Of a stretch of DNA of 64,000 bases, positions 1 through 10,783 are shown piece after piece; position 1 is the first letter of the stretch; every line of letters begins with the position of its first letter. Position numbers and translations under genes: made by a program. The DNA is taken from assembly GCA_018402685.1 (NCBI GenBank), contig JAGYIJ010000001.1, forward strand, positions 248,001 through 312,000, in the 5' to 3' direction. The notes under the pieces are model-generated. The model saw only the letters and a program-made list of their open reading frames with translations, was not told where the DNA came from and did no database searches. This DNA is from Aquiluna sp. Lineage in GTDB: Bacteria > Actinomycetota > Actinomycetes > Actinomycetales > Microbacteriaceae.

Positions 1-773
1 GCGGCGGCAACCATGTCGTCAATCAGTCTGTGCTCATAGGTGAGGCCGGCCTCTTCGAACTGGTCCTTGTATTCGGCATCGAAGACCTCTTGGAAGGCGT
101 CCTTGAACGCTCCGTCATAGGCCTTCAAGATGGTGTTCTTGGTGGACATGTAGACCGGGTACTTGCGAGCCAGACCGTAGTTGAACGAGGCTCTTGCAAA
201 GTCCCGGATGGAGTCCATGTAGTTATACATACCCATTGCCACACCGCCGGCCTCTGGGTAGTCGGCGATTGTGTAGGTGACGGCTTCGCCGCCATCGGCA
301 GGGGTCCAGGTCATGGTGACCGTTCCCTTGCCAGGAATCTTGATGTCGGTGGCCTTGTACTGGTCTCCGTGAGCGTGACGACCAATGATGATTGGTCTGG
401 TCCAGCCTGGGACCAGTCTTGGAACGTTGGAAATAATGATCGGCTCGCGGAAAACCACACCGTCCAAGATGTTACGGATGGTTCCGTTTGGGGAGCGCCA
501 CATCTTCTTGAGGCCAAACTCCTGGACTCTAGCCTCGTCCGGGGTGATAGTCGCACACTTCACGCCAACGCCGTGCTTCTTGATTGCGTTTGCGGCATCG
601 ACAGTCACCTGGTCATCGGTGGCATCGCGGTGCTGAACCGAAAGGTCGTAGTACTCCAGATCGATATCTAAAAAGGGAAGGATCAGGTTGTCCTTGATGT
701 CCTGCCAAATAATGCGAGTCATCTCGTCGCCGTCTAGTTCGACGACCTTGCCAACCACTTTGATTTTGCTCAT
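1..773 (-). CDS. icd: NADP-dependent isocitrate dehydrogenase, 5' part
   Basis: Oxidatively decarboxylates isocitrate to 2-oxoglutarate in the TCA cycle, in the cytoplasm. About 257 N-terminal residues of a protein usually near 400 are present; the rest lies beyond the left edge. The translated start [19 protein letters not shown] and the segment [20 protein letters not shown] are characteristic of the homodimeric NADP-type enzyme, which carries the substrate-binding SPNGTIRN loop. The ATG at 771-773 is preceded by a good Shine-Dalgarno (AGGAG). It is divergent from the amylase gene, with only about 70 bp between the two starts. The reading frame is clean as far as visible. Confidence 0.93.
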   Translation of the reverse strand, partial: MSKIKVVGKVVELDGDEMTRIIWQDIKDNLILPFLDIDLEYYDLSVQHRDATDDQVTVDAANAIKKHGVGVKCATITPDEARVQEFGLKKMWRSPNGTIRNILDGVVFREPIIISNVPRLVPGWTRPIIIGRHAHGDQYKATDIKIPGKGTVTMTWTPADGGEAVTYTIADYPEAGGVAMGMYNYMDSIRDFARASFNYGLARKYPVYMSTKNTILKAYDGAFKDAFQEVFDAEYKDQFEEAGLTYEHRLIDDMVAA

Positions 774-830
774 TGTTCTCCTGAAAAAGGGCGCGATACG
801 CGCAGAAACAGCCTCGCCTAGCCTATCGGT

Positions 831-836
831 TAGCAT
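831..836 (+). promoter_or_regulatory. Candidate -10 box for a leaderless amylase transcript
   Basis: TAGCAT fits the actinobacterial TANNNT -10 element and lies exactly 6 nt before the GTG at 843. No Shine-Dalgarno precedes that GTG. This places the transcription start at or next to the first codon base. No convincing -35 is visible. Inferred from spacing only. Confidence 0.45.
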
Positions 837-842
837 TGCTCA

Positions 843-2285
843 GTGCGATTTGGACTAAAAATACTCTCTGTATTCACCAGCTCTTTACTGCTGGCGGGCT
901 GCGTTACCAGTGAACCTGAGGTGGAGGCGGTAGTAACGCAAGAGACTCCTGAGGCTTCTAAGAGATACGAGAACCAGGTTGGTCTGCAAATGTTTATGTG
1001 GAACTGGGATTCCATAGCCAAAGAGTGTGAGTTCTTAGGGGCTTCTGGCATTGACTGGGTGCAGACCTCTCCCCCGCAAGAGCACATTAGAGGCGCAGCG
1101 TGGTGGACGGTCTATCAGCCAGTTAGCTACCAAATCGAATCTCGGCTGGGTAGCCGCGAGCAGTTTAGAAACATGGTTTCAACCTGCGCCGAGCACGATG
1201 TTGACATCATTGCCGATGCGGTTATCAACCACATGACCGCACAGGATTCTGGCACCGGCTACGCCGGCACCGAGTTCACCAAGTATGAATACCCCGGCCT
1301 TTACACAAGAGCCGACTTCCACAACTGCAACCTCACACCGAATGATCAAATAGCGGACTACAAGAATCTCGCTCAGGTTCAGACCTGTGAGCTATTGGGT
1401 CTGAGCGATCTTGACACCAAGAGCGAAAAGGTTCAGCAGAGCCATCCTTGCCTACCTCAATGACCTACTCTCGCTGGGCGTTGCAGGCTTCCGCATCGAT
1501 GCGGCCAAGCACATGTTTGCCCCGGACCTAAAGGTAATAATCGATCAGCTCCCGAGGGAACCAGAATCATTCACGAGGTCATTCGTGGTGGTGGAGAACC
1601 AGTCCAGCCTGAGCAATATCTTGATTCCGGTGAGGTTTGGGAGTTCGATTACGCAAGAAACATGCGCAGCTATTTCAAGCGCGAGGTGGTCACCCCAGCC
1701 GCCTCGAGAGCTCGATTCCTAAGGTTCACCCCGAGCAACCAAACCGTCTCATTTGTCTCAAACCACGACACCGAGCGAAACGGTGAAACCCTGAGCTATC
1801 GCGATGCCAGATATTTCGAGCTGGCAACCGCCATGATGCTGGCCGAGGATTACGGCCAGCCCATGCTCTATAGCTCCTACGCCTTTGAAAGCTACGACGC
1901 CGGCCCCGACGAAAGAGTCGATGGCGTCGTGGATGTCTCCTGCGATGGGGTAACTGGCCCAAAAACCGAATATGCCAACTACGAGTGGATCTGCCAGCAC
2001 CGCTGGCAATCAACCATCAACATGATCGGCTTTCGGGACAAAGCCCAAGATGCTCCGATAGTTGAAAAACACGTTGAGCGCGGTGTCTACGGGTTTGCAA
2101 GAGAGAACATTGGCTATTTCATAACCAACGTCTTTGCTAAAAAAGAGATGCCCGTTTCAGTCCAGACAACGCTGCCAGATGGCGAATATGTCAACCTGAT
2201 TGACGGAAACAGCTACCAAATTGTTGGTGGCATGCTCACCACCACCTTGGAGCCCATGAGCGCAGTAGCGCTCCTGGTTGACTAG
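843..2285 (+). pseudogene. Secreted lipoprotein alpha-amylase (GH13), frame disrupted twice
   Basis: Predicted to hydrolyse alpha-1,4-glucans outside the cell while anchored to the membrane. The N-terminus is a lipoprotein signal peptide with lipobox LLAGC around residue 19. All four GH13 conserved regions are present: DIIADAVINH (I), GFRIDAAKH with the nucleophile Asp (II), RIIHEVI with the acid/base Glu (III) and FVSNHDTERNG (IV). They lie in two frames: the first frame runs to about 1437, the middle part with region II is in the next frame, and the first frame resumes at about 1551-1553. One extra base near 1425-1440 and one missing base in the CCC at 1551-1553 would explain this and restore about 480 residues. 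No starch-binding domain is seen. Start GTG without Shine-Dalgarno. The two indels cancel and spare every motif, so sequencing error is more likely than decay. Confidence 0.85.
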
Positions 2286-4087
2286 ACCTGCGACGCCTTC
2301 CAAGACGAGTACAGCTGCGCAAACTTGCCCTTGCCAGCAGCAAGAGTCATCGGTGCATCATCTTCGATGACGCGTCCGTGCTCCATCACTAGCACCCGGT
2401 CAGCAATCGTCACGGTTGAGAGCCTGTGGGCGATGATGACCGCGGTTCTGCCCTTCAAGAGGGTCTTCAGGCCATGCTGCACCAAGCGCTCCGACGGGAT
2501 ATCTAGCGAGCTGGTCGCCTCATCCAAAATCAAAACGGCAGGGTTTGCCAAAAACGCTCTGGCAAATGAGATCAACTGGCGCTGCCCTGAGGAGACCCTG
2601 CCACCGCGCTTGTTGACATCGGTGTCATAGCCATCGGGCAAAGACAGGATGAACTCGTGAGCACCGACCGCCTTGGCGGCTGCAATTACCTCGTCCATGG
2701 TGGCATCAGGCCTACCAAGTTGGATGTTCTCGGCAACAGAGCCCGAGAAGAGGTAAGCCTCCTGGGTGACCATCACCACTTCCCGACGAAGGTCCTTGTT
2801 TGAAACATCCCTGATGTCAATGCCGTCAATGGTGACCCTTCCTTCGGACGGGTCATAGAACCTAGAGATCAGCTTGGCAAGGGTTGACTTGCCGGCACCT
2901 GTGGTGCCGACAAGTGCGATGGTCTGCCCTGCAGGAATGTCTAAATCGAATGGGTGCAAGACGATTGGGCCGGTCGAATACTGGAACTTGACGCCCTCGA
3001 ATCTGACATTGCCCTTGGCATCTTTGAACTCAACTGGGTTCTCTGACTCTGGAACTGTCGGCTCTTCTTCCAGCACTCCCGAGATCTTTTCCAGCGCCGA
3101 GGCCGCTGACTGATAGGAGTTATAGAAGATGGCGATTTCTTCCATGGGGTCAAAGAACCTTCTGGCATACAAGATCGCAGCCGTCAGCACTCCAATACCC
3201 AGATCGCCCTCTAGGACTCGGAAGCCACCAACTAGCAACACCGCTGCCACGGTCGTGTTACCGATCATGATCAGACCCGGGTCGTAGATACCGAAGAGCT
3301 GAATTAGGTGGGCATTGTGCTTTCGGTAGGTTTCGGTTAGTTCTCCAAAGTGCTCTTGGTTCTTTGGCTCCTTGCGGAATGCCTTCACCGCACGAATACC
3401 GGTCATGGTCTCAACAAAATATTGAATCAGCCGGCTTGATGCCACCCGCTGCTTGCGATAACCGCGATTGGTTCGAACCTGGAACCAGCGAGTCAAAAGC
3501 CCAAGCGGTATAAGCGCACCAAAGAGCACCAGGAAGCTCGTTGGGTCCAACAACAAAAGTGCGCCAGCGGTGAATATCATGAACATTCCACCCACCACAA
3601 GCTCGTTTAGGCCACCAGAGAGTAGCTCGCCGATGGACTCCAGGTCTGAGGTTTGGCGAGCGATGACTCTTCCTGCGGTGTAGCGCTCGTGGAATTCGAC
3701 ACTTAGTTTTTGCGTGTGCACAAACATTCGATTTCGCAAATCAAAGAGCATCGCCTGTGAAAGCTTGGCGGTGAGCATCAAGAAGAAGTAGGTCAGGATC
3801 GCGGTCAACACGGCTGCGGAGAGATAAACGATCACCACCGTCCACATCGGCGTGAAATCTTGCACCAGCGCCCTTGGAATGGCCCAGTCAATACCCAGTG
3901 CAATTAGCGCAGGACCGGCAACTCGGAATCCCGTGGAGACCAAAACCAGGGCAATGGCTGCAACCAGCTTTGGACGCATTGGTCTAAGCAGGGTTCCTAA
4001 TAGTCGCCTGGAGCGAGCGCGAACATAGCGAGACTCCTCTTTATTGAGGTCGGTTCTCTCCTCATCGTTTGTTCCAAAAAGACTCAC
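2282..4087 (-). CDS. ABC exporter half-transporter, catalytic-site subunit
   Basis: 601-residue fused membrane/ATPase subunit of a type IV ABC exporter. The N-terminal part holds about six transmembrane helices (residues ~35-320). The nucleotide-binding domain has Walker [10 protein letters not shown] (~residue 390), a signature in the altered form SSGQRQL, Walker [13 protein letters not shown] with the catalytic Glu, and switch His in IIAHRLST. Its start overlaps the stop of the upstream subunit by 4 bp (ATGA), so the two are co-translated and should form a heterodimer. The altered signature here and the missing catalytic Glu in the partner are the hallmarks of TM287/288-type asymmetric exporters. 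Substrate unknown; drugs or lipids are typical for the family. Its stop shares bases with the converging amylase stop. Confidence 0.9.
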   Translation of the reverse strand: MSLFGTNDEERTDLNKEESRYVRARSRRLLGTLLRPMRPKLVAAIALVLVSTGFRVAGPALIALGIDWAIPRALVQDFTPMWTVVIVYLSAAVLTAILTYFFLMLTAKLSQAMLFDLRNRMFVHTQKLSVEFHERYTAGRVIARQTSDLESIGELLSGGLNELVVGGMFMIFTAGALLLLDPTSFLVLFGALIPLGLLTRWFQVRTNRGYRKQRVASSRLIQYFVETMTGIRAVKAFRKEPKNQEHFGELTETYRKHNAHLIQLFGIYDPGLIMIGNTTVAAVLLVGGFRVLEGDLGIGVLTAAILYARRFFDPMEEIAIFYNSYQSAASALEKISGVLEEEPTVPESENPVEFKDAKGNVRFEGVKFQYSTGPIVLHPFDLDIPAGQTIALVGTTGAGKSTLAKLISRFYDPSEGRVTIDGIDIRDVSNKDLRREVVMVTQEAYLFSGSVAENIQLGRPDATMDEVIAAAKAVGAHEFILSLPDGYDTDVNKRGGRVSSGQRQLISFARAFLANPAVLILDEATSSLDIPSERLVQHGLKTLLKGRTAVIIAHRLSTVTIADRVLVMEHGRVIEDDAPMTLAAGKGKFAQLYSSWKASQV

Positions 4088-5826
4088 AGGTTCACCTCCC
4101 TGGCTTTTTGCTCTTCATCCAAAGATGAAATCACCCAGCGGTAGTGCTCGGAGGTCTTGAGAAGTTCTTGGTGGGTGCCAAAAGCGGTGATCTTGCCGTC
4201 TTGTAACAGGGCAACCTTGTCGGCCAGCATCACAGTTGATGGTCGGTGAGCCACGATCAGAGCGGTGGTGGTGGTTAGCACGTGCCTCAGGGCATCCTCG
4301 ACCATCGCCTCGGTGTCAACATCGAGAGCGGAGAGTGGGTCATCGAGCACCAAGATCCGTGGTTTAGCTGCGACAGCCCTAGCCAGCGCAAGGCGCTGGC
4401 GCTGGCCACCAGAGAGCGATAGCCCCTCTTCGCCAATGGTGGTGTCAACACCGTCTGGAAGGTCATAGACAAACTGAGCCTGGGCGATCTCGAGGGCCTG
4501 CTTCAGGTCCTCCTCGGTGCCATCTGGGTTTCCCAGCAGCACGTTCTCTCTGACCGAGGAGCTAAACAAAGTGGCATCCTCAAATGCCATTGCGATGTGG
4601 GAGCGCAGCTCAGAGCGAGAGAGGTTCCTGATATCAACACCGTCGACCTCAATCGCTCCGCCGGTGACCTCATAGAGCCTTGTGCTCAAGGCAGTGAGGG
4701 TGGTCTTTCCAGAACCGGTGATGCCAATTAGTGCGACCGACTCACCCGGTTCGATTCTGAGGTTCACCTCTTGAATCAAAGGCTTCTGGTTTGACGGAGC
4801 ATCTGGATAGCGGAAGGAAACGTTCTTGAATTCCAAGAGACCCTTGGGTTTAGAAACTGAAACTGGCTTTTCTGGATCAACAATGGGGTTGATCTCGTCC
4901 ATGACCTCGAAAAAGCGCTCGGTTGCAGTCTTTGCCTCCAGGGTGAAAGACAGCAAGAAGCCCAAAGACTCAGTTGGCCACCTCAACACCATGGTGGTGG
5001 CAAAGAAAGCAACCAGAGCACCGACACTGAGATCTCCGGTTGATACCAACCAGATGCCAGCCAGCATGCTCAAGCCAATCGCAAGCTCTGGAATCATGAT
5101 TAGGTAAAGCCAAATGTTTGCGACAGCCTTTGCCTTGACTAATTCGGTTTTCCGGAGGTCTCCCGCCTGATTGCTGAACTGACTGGCAGCGAACACTCCC
5201 CGGCCAAATGACTTCAGCACTCTGACGCCATGCACGGCTTCTTCGACTCGGGTGGCAAGGTCGCCGGACTGGTCTTGCGAGAGTCTGGCCACGACCTTGT
5301 ATTTCTTCTCAAAGAGGAAGCCGATGACCCAGATTGGAACGGTTGCGACAAAGAAGATCAGACCCAACCAGAAGTTGAAGGTGAACAACAGTCCAATGCC
5401 AACAATGATCGTGACCAGGTTGGCAACAAACAAGACCAAACCAAAGCTCAACCAGCGTCGAATCAGATGAAGATCGGAGACCGCTCGCGATAGCAATTGT
5501 CCAGAGGCCCAGCGGTCGTGAAACGCAACCGGTAGATCCTGCAATCTCGCATACAAAGAGTTGCGCATGTCGGCCTCGACATAGGTGCCGGGCATCAAAA
5601 CCAACCAGCGTCTGAGCAAAACAAACAGTGCCTCGGCCACACCAAGACCCAAAATCACCAGCACCGCTGGAACCAAGGCGCTAACCCCGCCCTCGACCAG
5701 CGAGTTAACCAGGTCCTGCAATAGCTGAGGGATTGCCAATGCGAACATGTGGGCTGCGATACCGGCCAGAATCCCAAGTGCGATTCTTGGCAGTGCCTTT
5801 TTCGCGTATGGCACCAGGCGCAGCAA
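4084..5826 (-). CDS. ABC exporter half-transporter, degenerate-site subunit
   Basis: 580-residue membrane/ATPase subunit pairing with the downstream 601-residue protein. Transmembrane domain in the first ~300 residues; nucleotide-binding domain with Walker [10 protein letters not shown], canonical signature LSGGQRQR and Walker B ending [10 protein letters not shown], where Asp replaces the catalytic Glu. That makes one ATP site non-hydrolytic, as in TM287. The open frame starts at TTG 5826 with no ribosome-binding site. A better start is ATG at 5858-5860, preceded by GGAAG; it encodes [11 protein letters not shown] and would join this frame if the four-base T run (minus strand) at 5825-5828 had three bases. 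I therefore suspect a one-base insertion error and a true length of about 591 residues. Confidence 0.88.
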   Translation of the reverse strand: MLRLVPYAKKALPRIALGILAGIAAHMFALAIPQLLQDLVNSLVEGGVSALVPAVLVILGLGVAEALFVLLRRWLVLMPGTYVEADMRNSLYARLQDLPVAFHDRWASGQLLSRAVSDLHLIRRWLSFGLVLFVANLVTIIVGIGLLFTFNFWLGLIFFVATVPIWVIGFLFEKKYKVVARLSQDQSGDLATRVEEAVHGVRVLKSFGRGVFAASQFSNQAGDLRKTELVKAKAVANIWLYLIMIPELAIGLSMLAGIWLVSTGDLSVGALVAFFATTMVLRWPTESLGFLLSFTLEAKTATERFFEVMDEINPIVDPEKPVSVSKPKGLLEFKNVSFRYPDAPSNQKPLIQEVNLRIEPGESVALIGITGSGKTTLTALSTRLYEVTGGAIEVDGVDIRNLSRSELRSHIAMAFEDATLFSSSVRENVLLGNPDGTEEDLKQALEIAQAQFVYDLPDGVDTTIGEEGLSLSGGQRQRLALARAVAAKPRILVLDDPLSALDVDTEAMVEDALRHVLTTTTALIVAHRPSTVMLADKVALLQDGKITAFGTHQELLKTSEHYRWVISSLDEEQKAREVNL

Positions 5827-5970
5827 AACTCTGAAGAGTTGTGGTTTCAGTCTTTGACATTTATCACTTCCGCCACCATTTGGGCAGCCCTACAGCTTAT
5901 CGGTAACAATCGGACACACTACGTGCCAGCCGGCAAATAGGTGTTCAAATGACTCCTGGAAAGGAATCCA

Positions 5971-6459
5971 ATGACGATCACCGATCAGTACCTAGAGAAC
6001 AACAAGAAATACGCCGCAAACTTCCAAGGGCCGCTGCCGCTGCCCCCAAAGAACCAAATCGCAGTTCTTGCCTGCATGGACGCACGCATCAACGTCCACG
6101 CAGCCCTAGGAATCCAAGAGGGTGAATCCCACGTGATCCGCAACGCTGGTGGAGTGGTGACCGATGATGAGATTCGTTCGCTGGCAATCAGCCAGCGCCT
6201 TCTGGGCACAAAAGAGATTATCCTGATCCACCACACCGACTGCGGCATGCTCACATTCACCGATGATGGTTTCAAAAAGAGCATTCAGGAAGAAACCGGA
6301 ATCAAGCCCGAGTGGGCAGCCGAGTCCTTCACAGACCTTGGGGTGGACGTCAAACAGTCCATCGCTCGCATCAAGCAAAGCCCGTTCATCCCTCACACCG
6401 ATAGCGTCCGCGGCTTCATCTTTGATGTTGCAACCGGACTACTAAACGAAGTCAAGTAA
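5971..6459 (+). CDS. Beta-class carbonic anhydrase
   Basis: Reversible hydration of CO2 to bicarbonate in the cytoplasm, supplying bicarbonate to carboxylases. The 162 residues contain the zinc ligands Cys35, His88 and Cys91 (in ACMDAR and HHTDCG) and the Asp37/Arg39 dyad of beta carbonic anhydrases. Length and sequence resemble the short actinobacterial form (M. tuberculosis Rv1284 type). The ATG is preceded by an AAAGGAA ribosome-binding site. Single-gene unit, divergent from the ABC exporter and ending at a bidirectional terminator. Confidence 0.92.
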   Translation: MTITDQYLENNKKYAANFQGPLPLPPKNQIAVLACMDARINVHAALGIQEGESHVIRNAGGVVTDDEIRSLAISQRLLGTKEIILIHHTDCGMLTFTDDGFKKSIQEETGIKPEWAAESFTDLGVDVKQSIARIKQSPFIPHTDSVRGFIFDVATGLLNEVK

Positions 6460-6470
6460 TAACCAAAAGG

Positions 6471-6497
6471 ACCCAGGTGCCAACTAGGCACCTGGGT
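6471..6497. terminator. Bidirectional intrinsic terminator
   Basis: Perfect 11-bp inverted repeat ACCCAGGTGCC / GGCACCTGGGT with a 5-nt loop, between the converging carbonic anhydrase and purH. TTTC follows on the plus strand and CCTTTTGG on the minus strand, so both genes can use it. Confidence 0.85.
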
Positions 6498-6499
6498 TT

Positions 6500-8035
6500 C
6501 TAATGGAAGAAGTGCCGCTCGGATGTGAAATACATCGTGATGCCGGCGGCCTTGGCTGCCTCAATAACCTCGTTATCGCGCATGCTACCGCCAGGCTGAA
6601 CCACTGCGCTCACTCCCGCATCGATCAAAACCTGCAGCCCATCGGCAAACGGGAAGAACGCATCTGAGGCCGCAACCGATCCGACCACTCGATCCGCGGC
6701 TCTTGAGACCGCAAGCCTGCAAGAGTCAAGGCGATTCACCTGCCCCATGCCAATTCCAACTGCAGCCTGGTCTTTTGCTAGCAAGATGGCATTTGACTTC
6801 ACTGCCCGAGAAGCAATCCAGGCAAACTTCAAATCGGCCAGTTGTGATTCCGAGGCTTGCTCACCCGAAACCAATTCCCACTGGGTGGTGTCGAGGTTTG
6901 CAAAACTATCTGGTTGCTGCACCAGCACCCCGCCAGAAACCTGGCGGAACTCCTTGGCGGGAAGCTTGTAGTCCTCAGATAGCTCGAGCAAGCGCAGGTT
7001 CTTCTTGGTCTTGAGTAGCTCTAGCGCCGCTGGTTCAAAGCCCGGGGCGACAATCACCTCGGTAAAGACCTCTACTACCGACTCAGCGAAGGCCTTGGTG
7101 ACAACCCGATTTGAAGCAATTACTCCCCCAAAAGCCGATACAGGGTCGGTGAGGTGAGCCTTCTGATAGGCGACAGCGATGTCTTGATCGGTTGCGATGC
7201 CGCAGGGATTGGCGTGTTTGATGATTGCAACCGCTGGGGTGTCAAAGTCGTGTGCAGCACGAAGTGCTGCATCGGCATCAACGAAGTTGTTATAGGACAT
7301 CTCTTTGCCACCAAGCTGGGTGGCGGTAGCAATTCCTGATTCAAAACCTGAAGCAAAAATGCTGGCTCTTTGGTGCGCGTTTTCGCCGTATCGAAGATCT
7401 GCCTGCTTGGTGAAACCAAGCGCCATCTCACGCTGCTCGACCCTGAACTCTGAGGCAAGGTGTGAACTCACTGCAGAGTCGTAGTTGGCGGTGTGGCTGA
7501 AAGCCGCTACTGCCAACTCTCTGCGGAACTCCAAGGTTGTTCCACCAGCGTCAATCTCGCTGATCAACTGCGGATAGAAATCTGGGTTCACCACAATTGC
7601 AACATTGTCGTGATTCTTTGCAGCTGCCCTGACCATTGCTGGTCCACCGATATCTATCTGCTCGATAGCATCACTGCCTCTGGCTCCAGCCCTAATCGAC
7701 TCCACGAACGGATAGAGGTTTACGACCACTAGCTCAAAGGGCTCGATGCCAAGTTCCTCGAGCTGTTTACGGTGATCAGCCAATCTCAAATCGGCAAGGA
7801 TGCCGCCGTGAATGGAGGGGTGCAGGGTCTTGACTCTGCCATCTAAAGACTCTGGGAACCCGGTCACTTCAGAGACTTCGGTGACATCAAAACCTGCAGC
7901 TGCGATCTGCTTGGCGGTTGACCCGGTGGAGACCAACTTCACGCCTGCCTCTGACAAAGCCGTGGCGAGCTCAATTAGTCCGCTCTTGTCCGAGACCGAA
8001 ATCAGGGCCCTGGAAACCTTGATGCGTTCACTCAC
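6500..8035 (-). CDS. purH: Bifunctional AICAR transformylase / IMP cyclohydrolase
   Basis: Last two steps of de novo purine synthesis: formylation of AICAR with 10-formyl-tetrahydrofolate, then ring closure to IMP. The 511 residues show the N-terminal MGS-like cyclohydrolase domain ([39 protein letters not shown]) and the C-terminal transformylase domain with the catalytic Lys-His pair in [10 protein letters not shown]. Start is GTG; the gene overlaps the purN stop by 4 bp, so translation is coupled. Full length for the family. Confidence 0.96.
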   Translation of the reverse strand: MSERIKVSRALISVSDKSGLIELATALSEAGVKLVSTGSTAKQIAAAGFDVTEVSEVTGFPESLDGRVKTLHPSIHGGILADLRLADHRKQLEELGIEPFELVVVNLYPFVESIRAGARGSDAIEQIDIGGPAMVRAAAKNHDNVAIVVNPDFYPQLISEIDAGGTTLEFRRELAVAAFSHTANYDSAVSSHLASEFRVEQREMALGFTKQADLRYGENAHQRASIFASGFESGIATATQLGGKEMSYNNFVDADAALRAAHDFDTPAVAIIKHANPCGIATDQDIAVAYQKAHLTDPVSAFGGVIASNRVVTKAFAESVVEVFTEVIVAPGFEPAALELLKTKKNLRLLELSEDYKLPAKEFRQVSGGVLVQQPDSFANLDTTQWELVSGEQASESQLADLKFAWIASRAVKSNAILLAKDQAAVGIGMGQVNRLDSCRLAVSRAADRVVGSVAASDAFFPFADGLQVLIDAGVSAVVQPGGSMRDNEVIEAAKAAGITMYFTSERHFFH

Positions 8036-8628
8036 CGCGCTATCTCCTCTAGCTTGATCTCCTGCACTGCAATCTGTTTCACAACATCCACCAGGTGTTT
8101 GCGTTCAATCACCTTGATGCGCTCGTGCAGCTCTGCCTGGGTTTCACCCGGCAAGATTTCCAATTCCCGTTGGGAAATCACGGGTCCGGTGTCAACACCT
8201 TTGTCCACCAGGTGGATGGTGGAGCCGGTCTTATTGGCTCCTGCTGCAAGTGCGTCTCTAACAGCATTAGCTCCTGGGAAATCGGGGAGCAGTGAGGGGT
8301 GAAGGTTTATAAGCCCTGGGCTCAAGGCTTCAACAAAAGCCTCGGGCAGGATCTTCATAAAACCAGCAAGGACAACGAGCTCTGGTTTCAAAAAGCGAAT
8401 GTGTTCCAAAACTCTCTCCGCCCAAGCCTCGCGAGAGTCAAAATTGCCCTCTGAAACCACAAAGGTTGGAACACCAAACTCTTCGGCATGCTCAAGCCCT
8501 GCTGCCGCAGAATCGGCTCCAACCGCCAGGATTTTGGCCGGATAAAGCGGATTGTCACATGCCTCTAACAAAGCCCTGAGGTTGGAGCCAGACCCTGAAA
8601 CAAGGACAACGATCGAAAGCATGCTCAA
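8032..8628 (-). CDS. purN: Phosphoribosylglycinamide formyltransferase
   Basis: Transfers formyl from 10-formyl-tetrahydrofolate to GAR in purine synthesis. 198 residues with the N-terminal nucleotide loop [13 protein letters not shown], the folate-site segment [13 protein letters not shown] containing the conserved His, and [13 protein letters not shown] with the catalytic Asp. Translationally coupled to purH downstream and placed 3 bp after the PerM-like gene. The order perM-purN-purH is the same as Rv0955-Rv0956-Rv0957 in M. tuberculosis. Confidence 0.95.
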   Translation of the reverse strand: MSMLSIVVLVSGSGSNLRALLEACDNPLYPAKILAVGADSAAAGLEHAEEFGVPTFVVSEGNFDSREAWAERVLEHIRFLKPELVVLAGFMKILPEAFVEALSPGLINLHPSLLPDFPGANAVRDALAAGANKTGSTIHLVDKGVDTGPVISQRELEILPGETQAELHERIKVIERKHLVDVVKQIAVQEIKLEEIAR

Positions 8629-8631
8629 ACC

Positions 8632-9879
8632 CTACCGCCGCTGAGTTTCGTCTTCGTAAGGCCTAGCGACCACAAGACCCGCAATAAAGCTGGGAATCAG
8701 GGTTTGCAAGAAAACCACCCCGGAGAACAAAAGAGCATTGATGCCAACCTCTTGCAGCCTGCCAGGACCAAAGCTTCCAGATGCCAGTGCTGCCAGCAAG
8801 AAACTGAAGATGCCAGCAGTCACAGCAGCCAAAATGGCAAGCGAGAAAGCTGCCGAGAAGCGGGTGCCATATTCCCAGCGCATCTGATCGGTGTGACGGC
8901 GCACCAAAATGGTTCCAACAAAAGCCGCTACCACCGGCACCAGCGCAAAGAGGATTCCTCGGTCATAGCCGCCGGTGGGAATTGCTGCAAACACCGGCAG
9001 GGCTGGGATTGGACCCAACTGGGTTGCCAGTGGAGAAACATAGGAGCCAACCCCGATCTGGAAACCAACCCCAGAAATCCAAGCGGCTCCGTAGATGATC
9101 AAATTGGGCAGGATTGCGAGCTGACCCAGGGTCAGCATCACCCCTCCCAAGATGCTCAAGCCCAGCGCCTCATAGAGTCTGATGACCTCTATCCAGCCAA
9201 AACCCAGAGCCAGCATGATCACCAGTGAACTGGTTGCGATCATGGTGGCAACCACGCCAAGGCCAACTCGAACCCCGGGGTTCAAAACTGTTCGAAGCGA
9301 CCAGTGCAGCGATTCATAGCTCCGCTTTGCAAACTCACGGATTGCAATGCGCTCCTTTGCCTCGGGACCGTTAGCACCAGGAAACAGTTCGAATCTCTTA
9401 CCGGAGACCGAGGAGATCAAGAGCAAGCCGGCAAAGAAGAGAGCCGGAATCCACAGCGGTTGGAACTCGTCGACAACAACGCTTTCATGCAAAACCAGTA
9501 GCGATGCGCCATAGGAGATCCCACCAAAGGCGAGCCCTCCGCCAATCCAGGCTGGCCAGAGTGAAGAGGCTGCCGAGAGCCGGTAGCCGATTCGGATGGC
9601 CATCACCGCCATCATCACCGTCATGCCAAGCGGCATTGCTGCCATCACAAAGCTTGCAAACTCGATGCCCGCTAGTTCTCCCGCTGAGATCTGAATCGGC
9701 ACGCCGCAGGCTAGTAGAAATGCGTAAACGGCAACGCGGAGAGTTACCAGCCAGTCGACAGAGCCGTCACCTTCGATGAACCAAGCAAGGGTGAGAGGAG
9801 CGACAACAATGCCAACGGCGGTGGCCACGATAATCAGCGCTTGAAGCGCTGCTATGGCAAAACTAAGCCCCCGGTTCAC
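8632..9879 (-). CDS. DUF6350 / PerM-like integral membrane protein
   Basis: 415-residue polytopic membrane protein with about ten hydrophobic segments and almost no soluble domain. I assign it to the actinobacterial DUF6350/PerM family from its size, hydrophobic profile and position directly upstream of purN-purH and downstream of sucCD, which matches mycobacterial perM. PerM in mycobacteria helps cell division and persistence; a similar role here is inference. Start GTG at 9877-9879, 6 bp after the sucD stop. An alternative is an unrelated membrane protein that has kept the position. Confidence 0.72.
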   Translation of the reverse strand: MNRGLSFAIAALQALIIVATAVGIVVAPLTLAWFIEGDGSVDWLVTLRVAVYAFLLACGVPIQISAGELAGIEFASFVMAAMPLGMTVMMAVMAIRIGYRLSAASSLWPAWIGGGLAFGGISYGASLLVLHESVVVDEFQPLWIPALFFAGLLLISSVSGKRFELFPGANGPEAKERIAIREFAKRSYESLHWSLRTVLNPGVRVGLGVVATMIATSSLVIMLALGFGWIEVIRLYEALGLSILGGVMLTLGQLAILPNLIIYGAAWISGVGFQIGVGSYVSPLATQLGPIPALPVFAAIPTGGYDRGILFALVPVVAAFVGTILVRRHTDQMRWEYGTRFSAAFSLAILAAVTAGIFSFLLAALASGSFGPGRLQEVGINALLFSGVVFLQTLIPSFIAGLVVARPYEDETQRR

Positions 9880-9885
9880 CTTTGG

Positions 9886-10773
9886 CTACAGCTTGGCGAC
9901 GATTTCACGCATCAGGTTGGCGGTCTCGGAAGGAGTTTTACCAACCTTCACGCCAACAGCTTCGAATGCTTCCTTCTTGGCCTGTGCGGTTCCGGCGGAG
10001 CCGGAAACAATCGCTCCGGCGTGACCCATGGTCTTGCCCTCTGGAGCGGTGAAGCCGGCAACGTAGGCAACCACTGGCTTGGTGACGTGCTTTGAGATGT
10101 AGTCGGCAGCCTTTTCCTCGCTGTCGCCACCAATCTCACCAATTAGGACAATCGCCTTGGTCTCAGGGTCGTTCTGGAAAGCCTCCAAAGCATCGATGTG
10201 GGTGGTTCCAATAACTGGGTCACCACCGATTCCGATTGCGGTTGAGAAACCGATGTCCCTAAGTTCAAACATCATTTGGTAGGTCAGGGTGCCGGACTTG
10301 GAAACCAGTCCGATTGGGCCCTTGCCTGTGATGTTGGAAGGAGTGATACCCGCGTTTGACTGCTCGGGGCTAATAATTCCAGGGCAGTTTGGGCCAATCA
10401 GTCTGGTCTTTAGACCCTTCTCGACGTTGTAGGCCCAAGCAGCAGCTGAGTCGTGAACTGGAATTCCCTCGGTGATTGCAACAGCTAGTGGAATCTCGGC
10501 GTCGATTGCCTCGACAATGGCTGCCTTGGCAAAGGCCGGTGGTACGAAGATCACCGATACGTTTGCACCGGTTTCCCTCATGGCATCGGCAACCGAGCCA
10601 AATACTGGCAGGTCCTTGCCGTCGACTGTTACGGTCTCGCCAGCCTTGCGAGGGTTCACGCCACCAACGATGTTGGAGCCGCCTGCCAGCATGCGCTGGG
10701 TGTGCTTCATGCCCTCGGCACCGGTCATGCCCTGGACGATGATCTTGGAATTGCTGTCTAGGTAAATTGCCAT
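9886..10773 (-). CDS. sucD: Succinyl-CoA synthetase alpha subunit
   Basis: ADP-forming succinyl-CoA ligase, alpha subunit, converting succinyl-CoA to succinate with ATP formation in the TCA cycle. 295 residues with the N-terminal CoA-binding Rossmann fold ([11 protein letters not shown]), the GPNCPGII segment and the phosphohistidine loop ending [14 protein letters not shown]. Follows sucC by 10 bp and forms the heteromeric enzyme with it. Confidence 0.96.
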   Translation of the reverse strand: MAIYLDSNSKIIVQGMTGAEGMKHTQRMLAGGSNIVGGVNPRKAGETVTVDGKDLPVFGSVADAMRETGANVSVIFVPPAFAKAAIVEAIDAEIPLAVAITEGIPVHDSAAAWAYNVEKGLKTRLIGPNCPGIISPEQSNAGITPSNITGKGPIGLVSKSGTLTYQMMFELRDIGFSTAIGIGGDPVIGTTHIDALEAFQNDPETKAIVLIGEIGGDSEEKAADYISKHVTKPVVAYVAGFTAPEGKTMGHAGAIVSGSAGTAQAKKEAFEAVGVKVGKTPSETANLMREIVAKL

Positions 10774-10783
10774 CTTGTTATGC

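Noticed and set aside
30-671. 213-codon plus-strand open frame
   Set aside because: It is the antisense shadow of icd, whose minus-strand frame shows clear family motifs.
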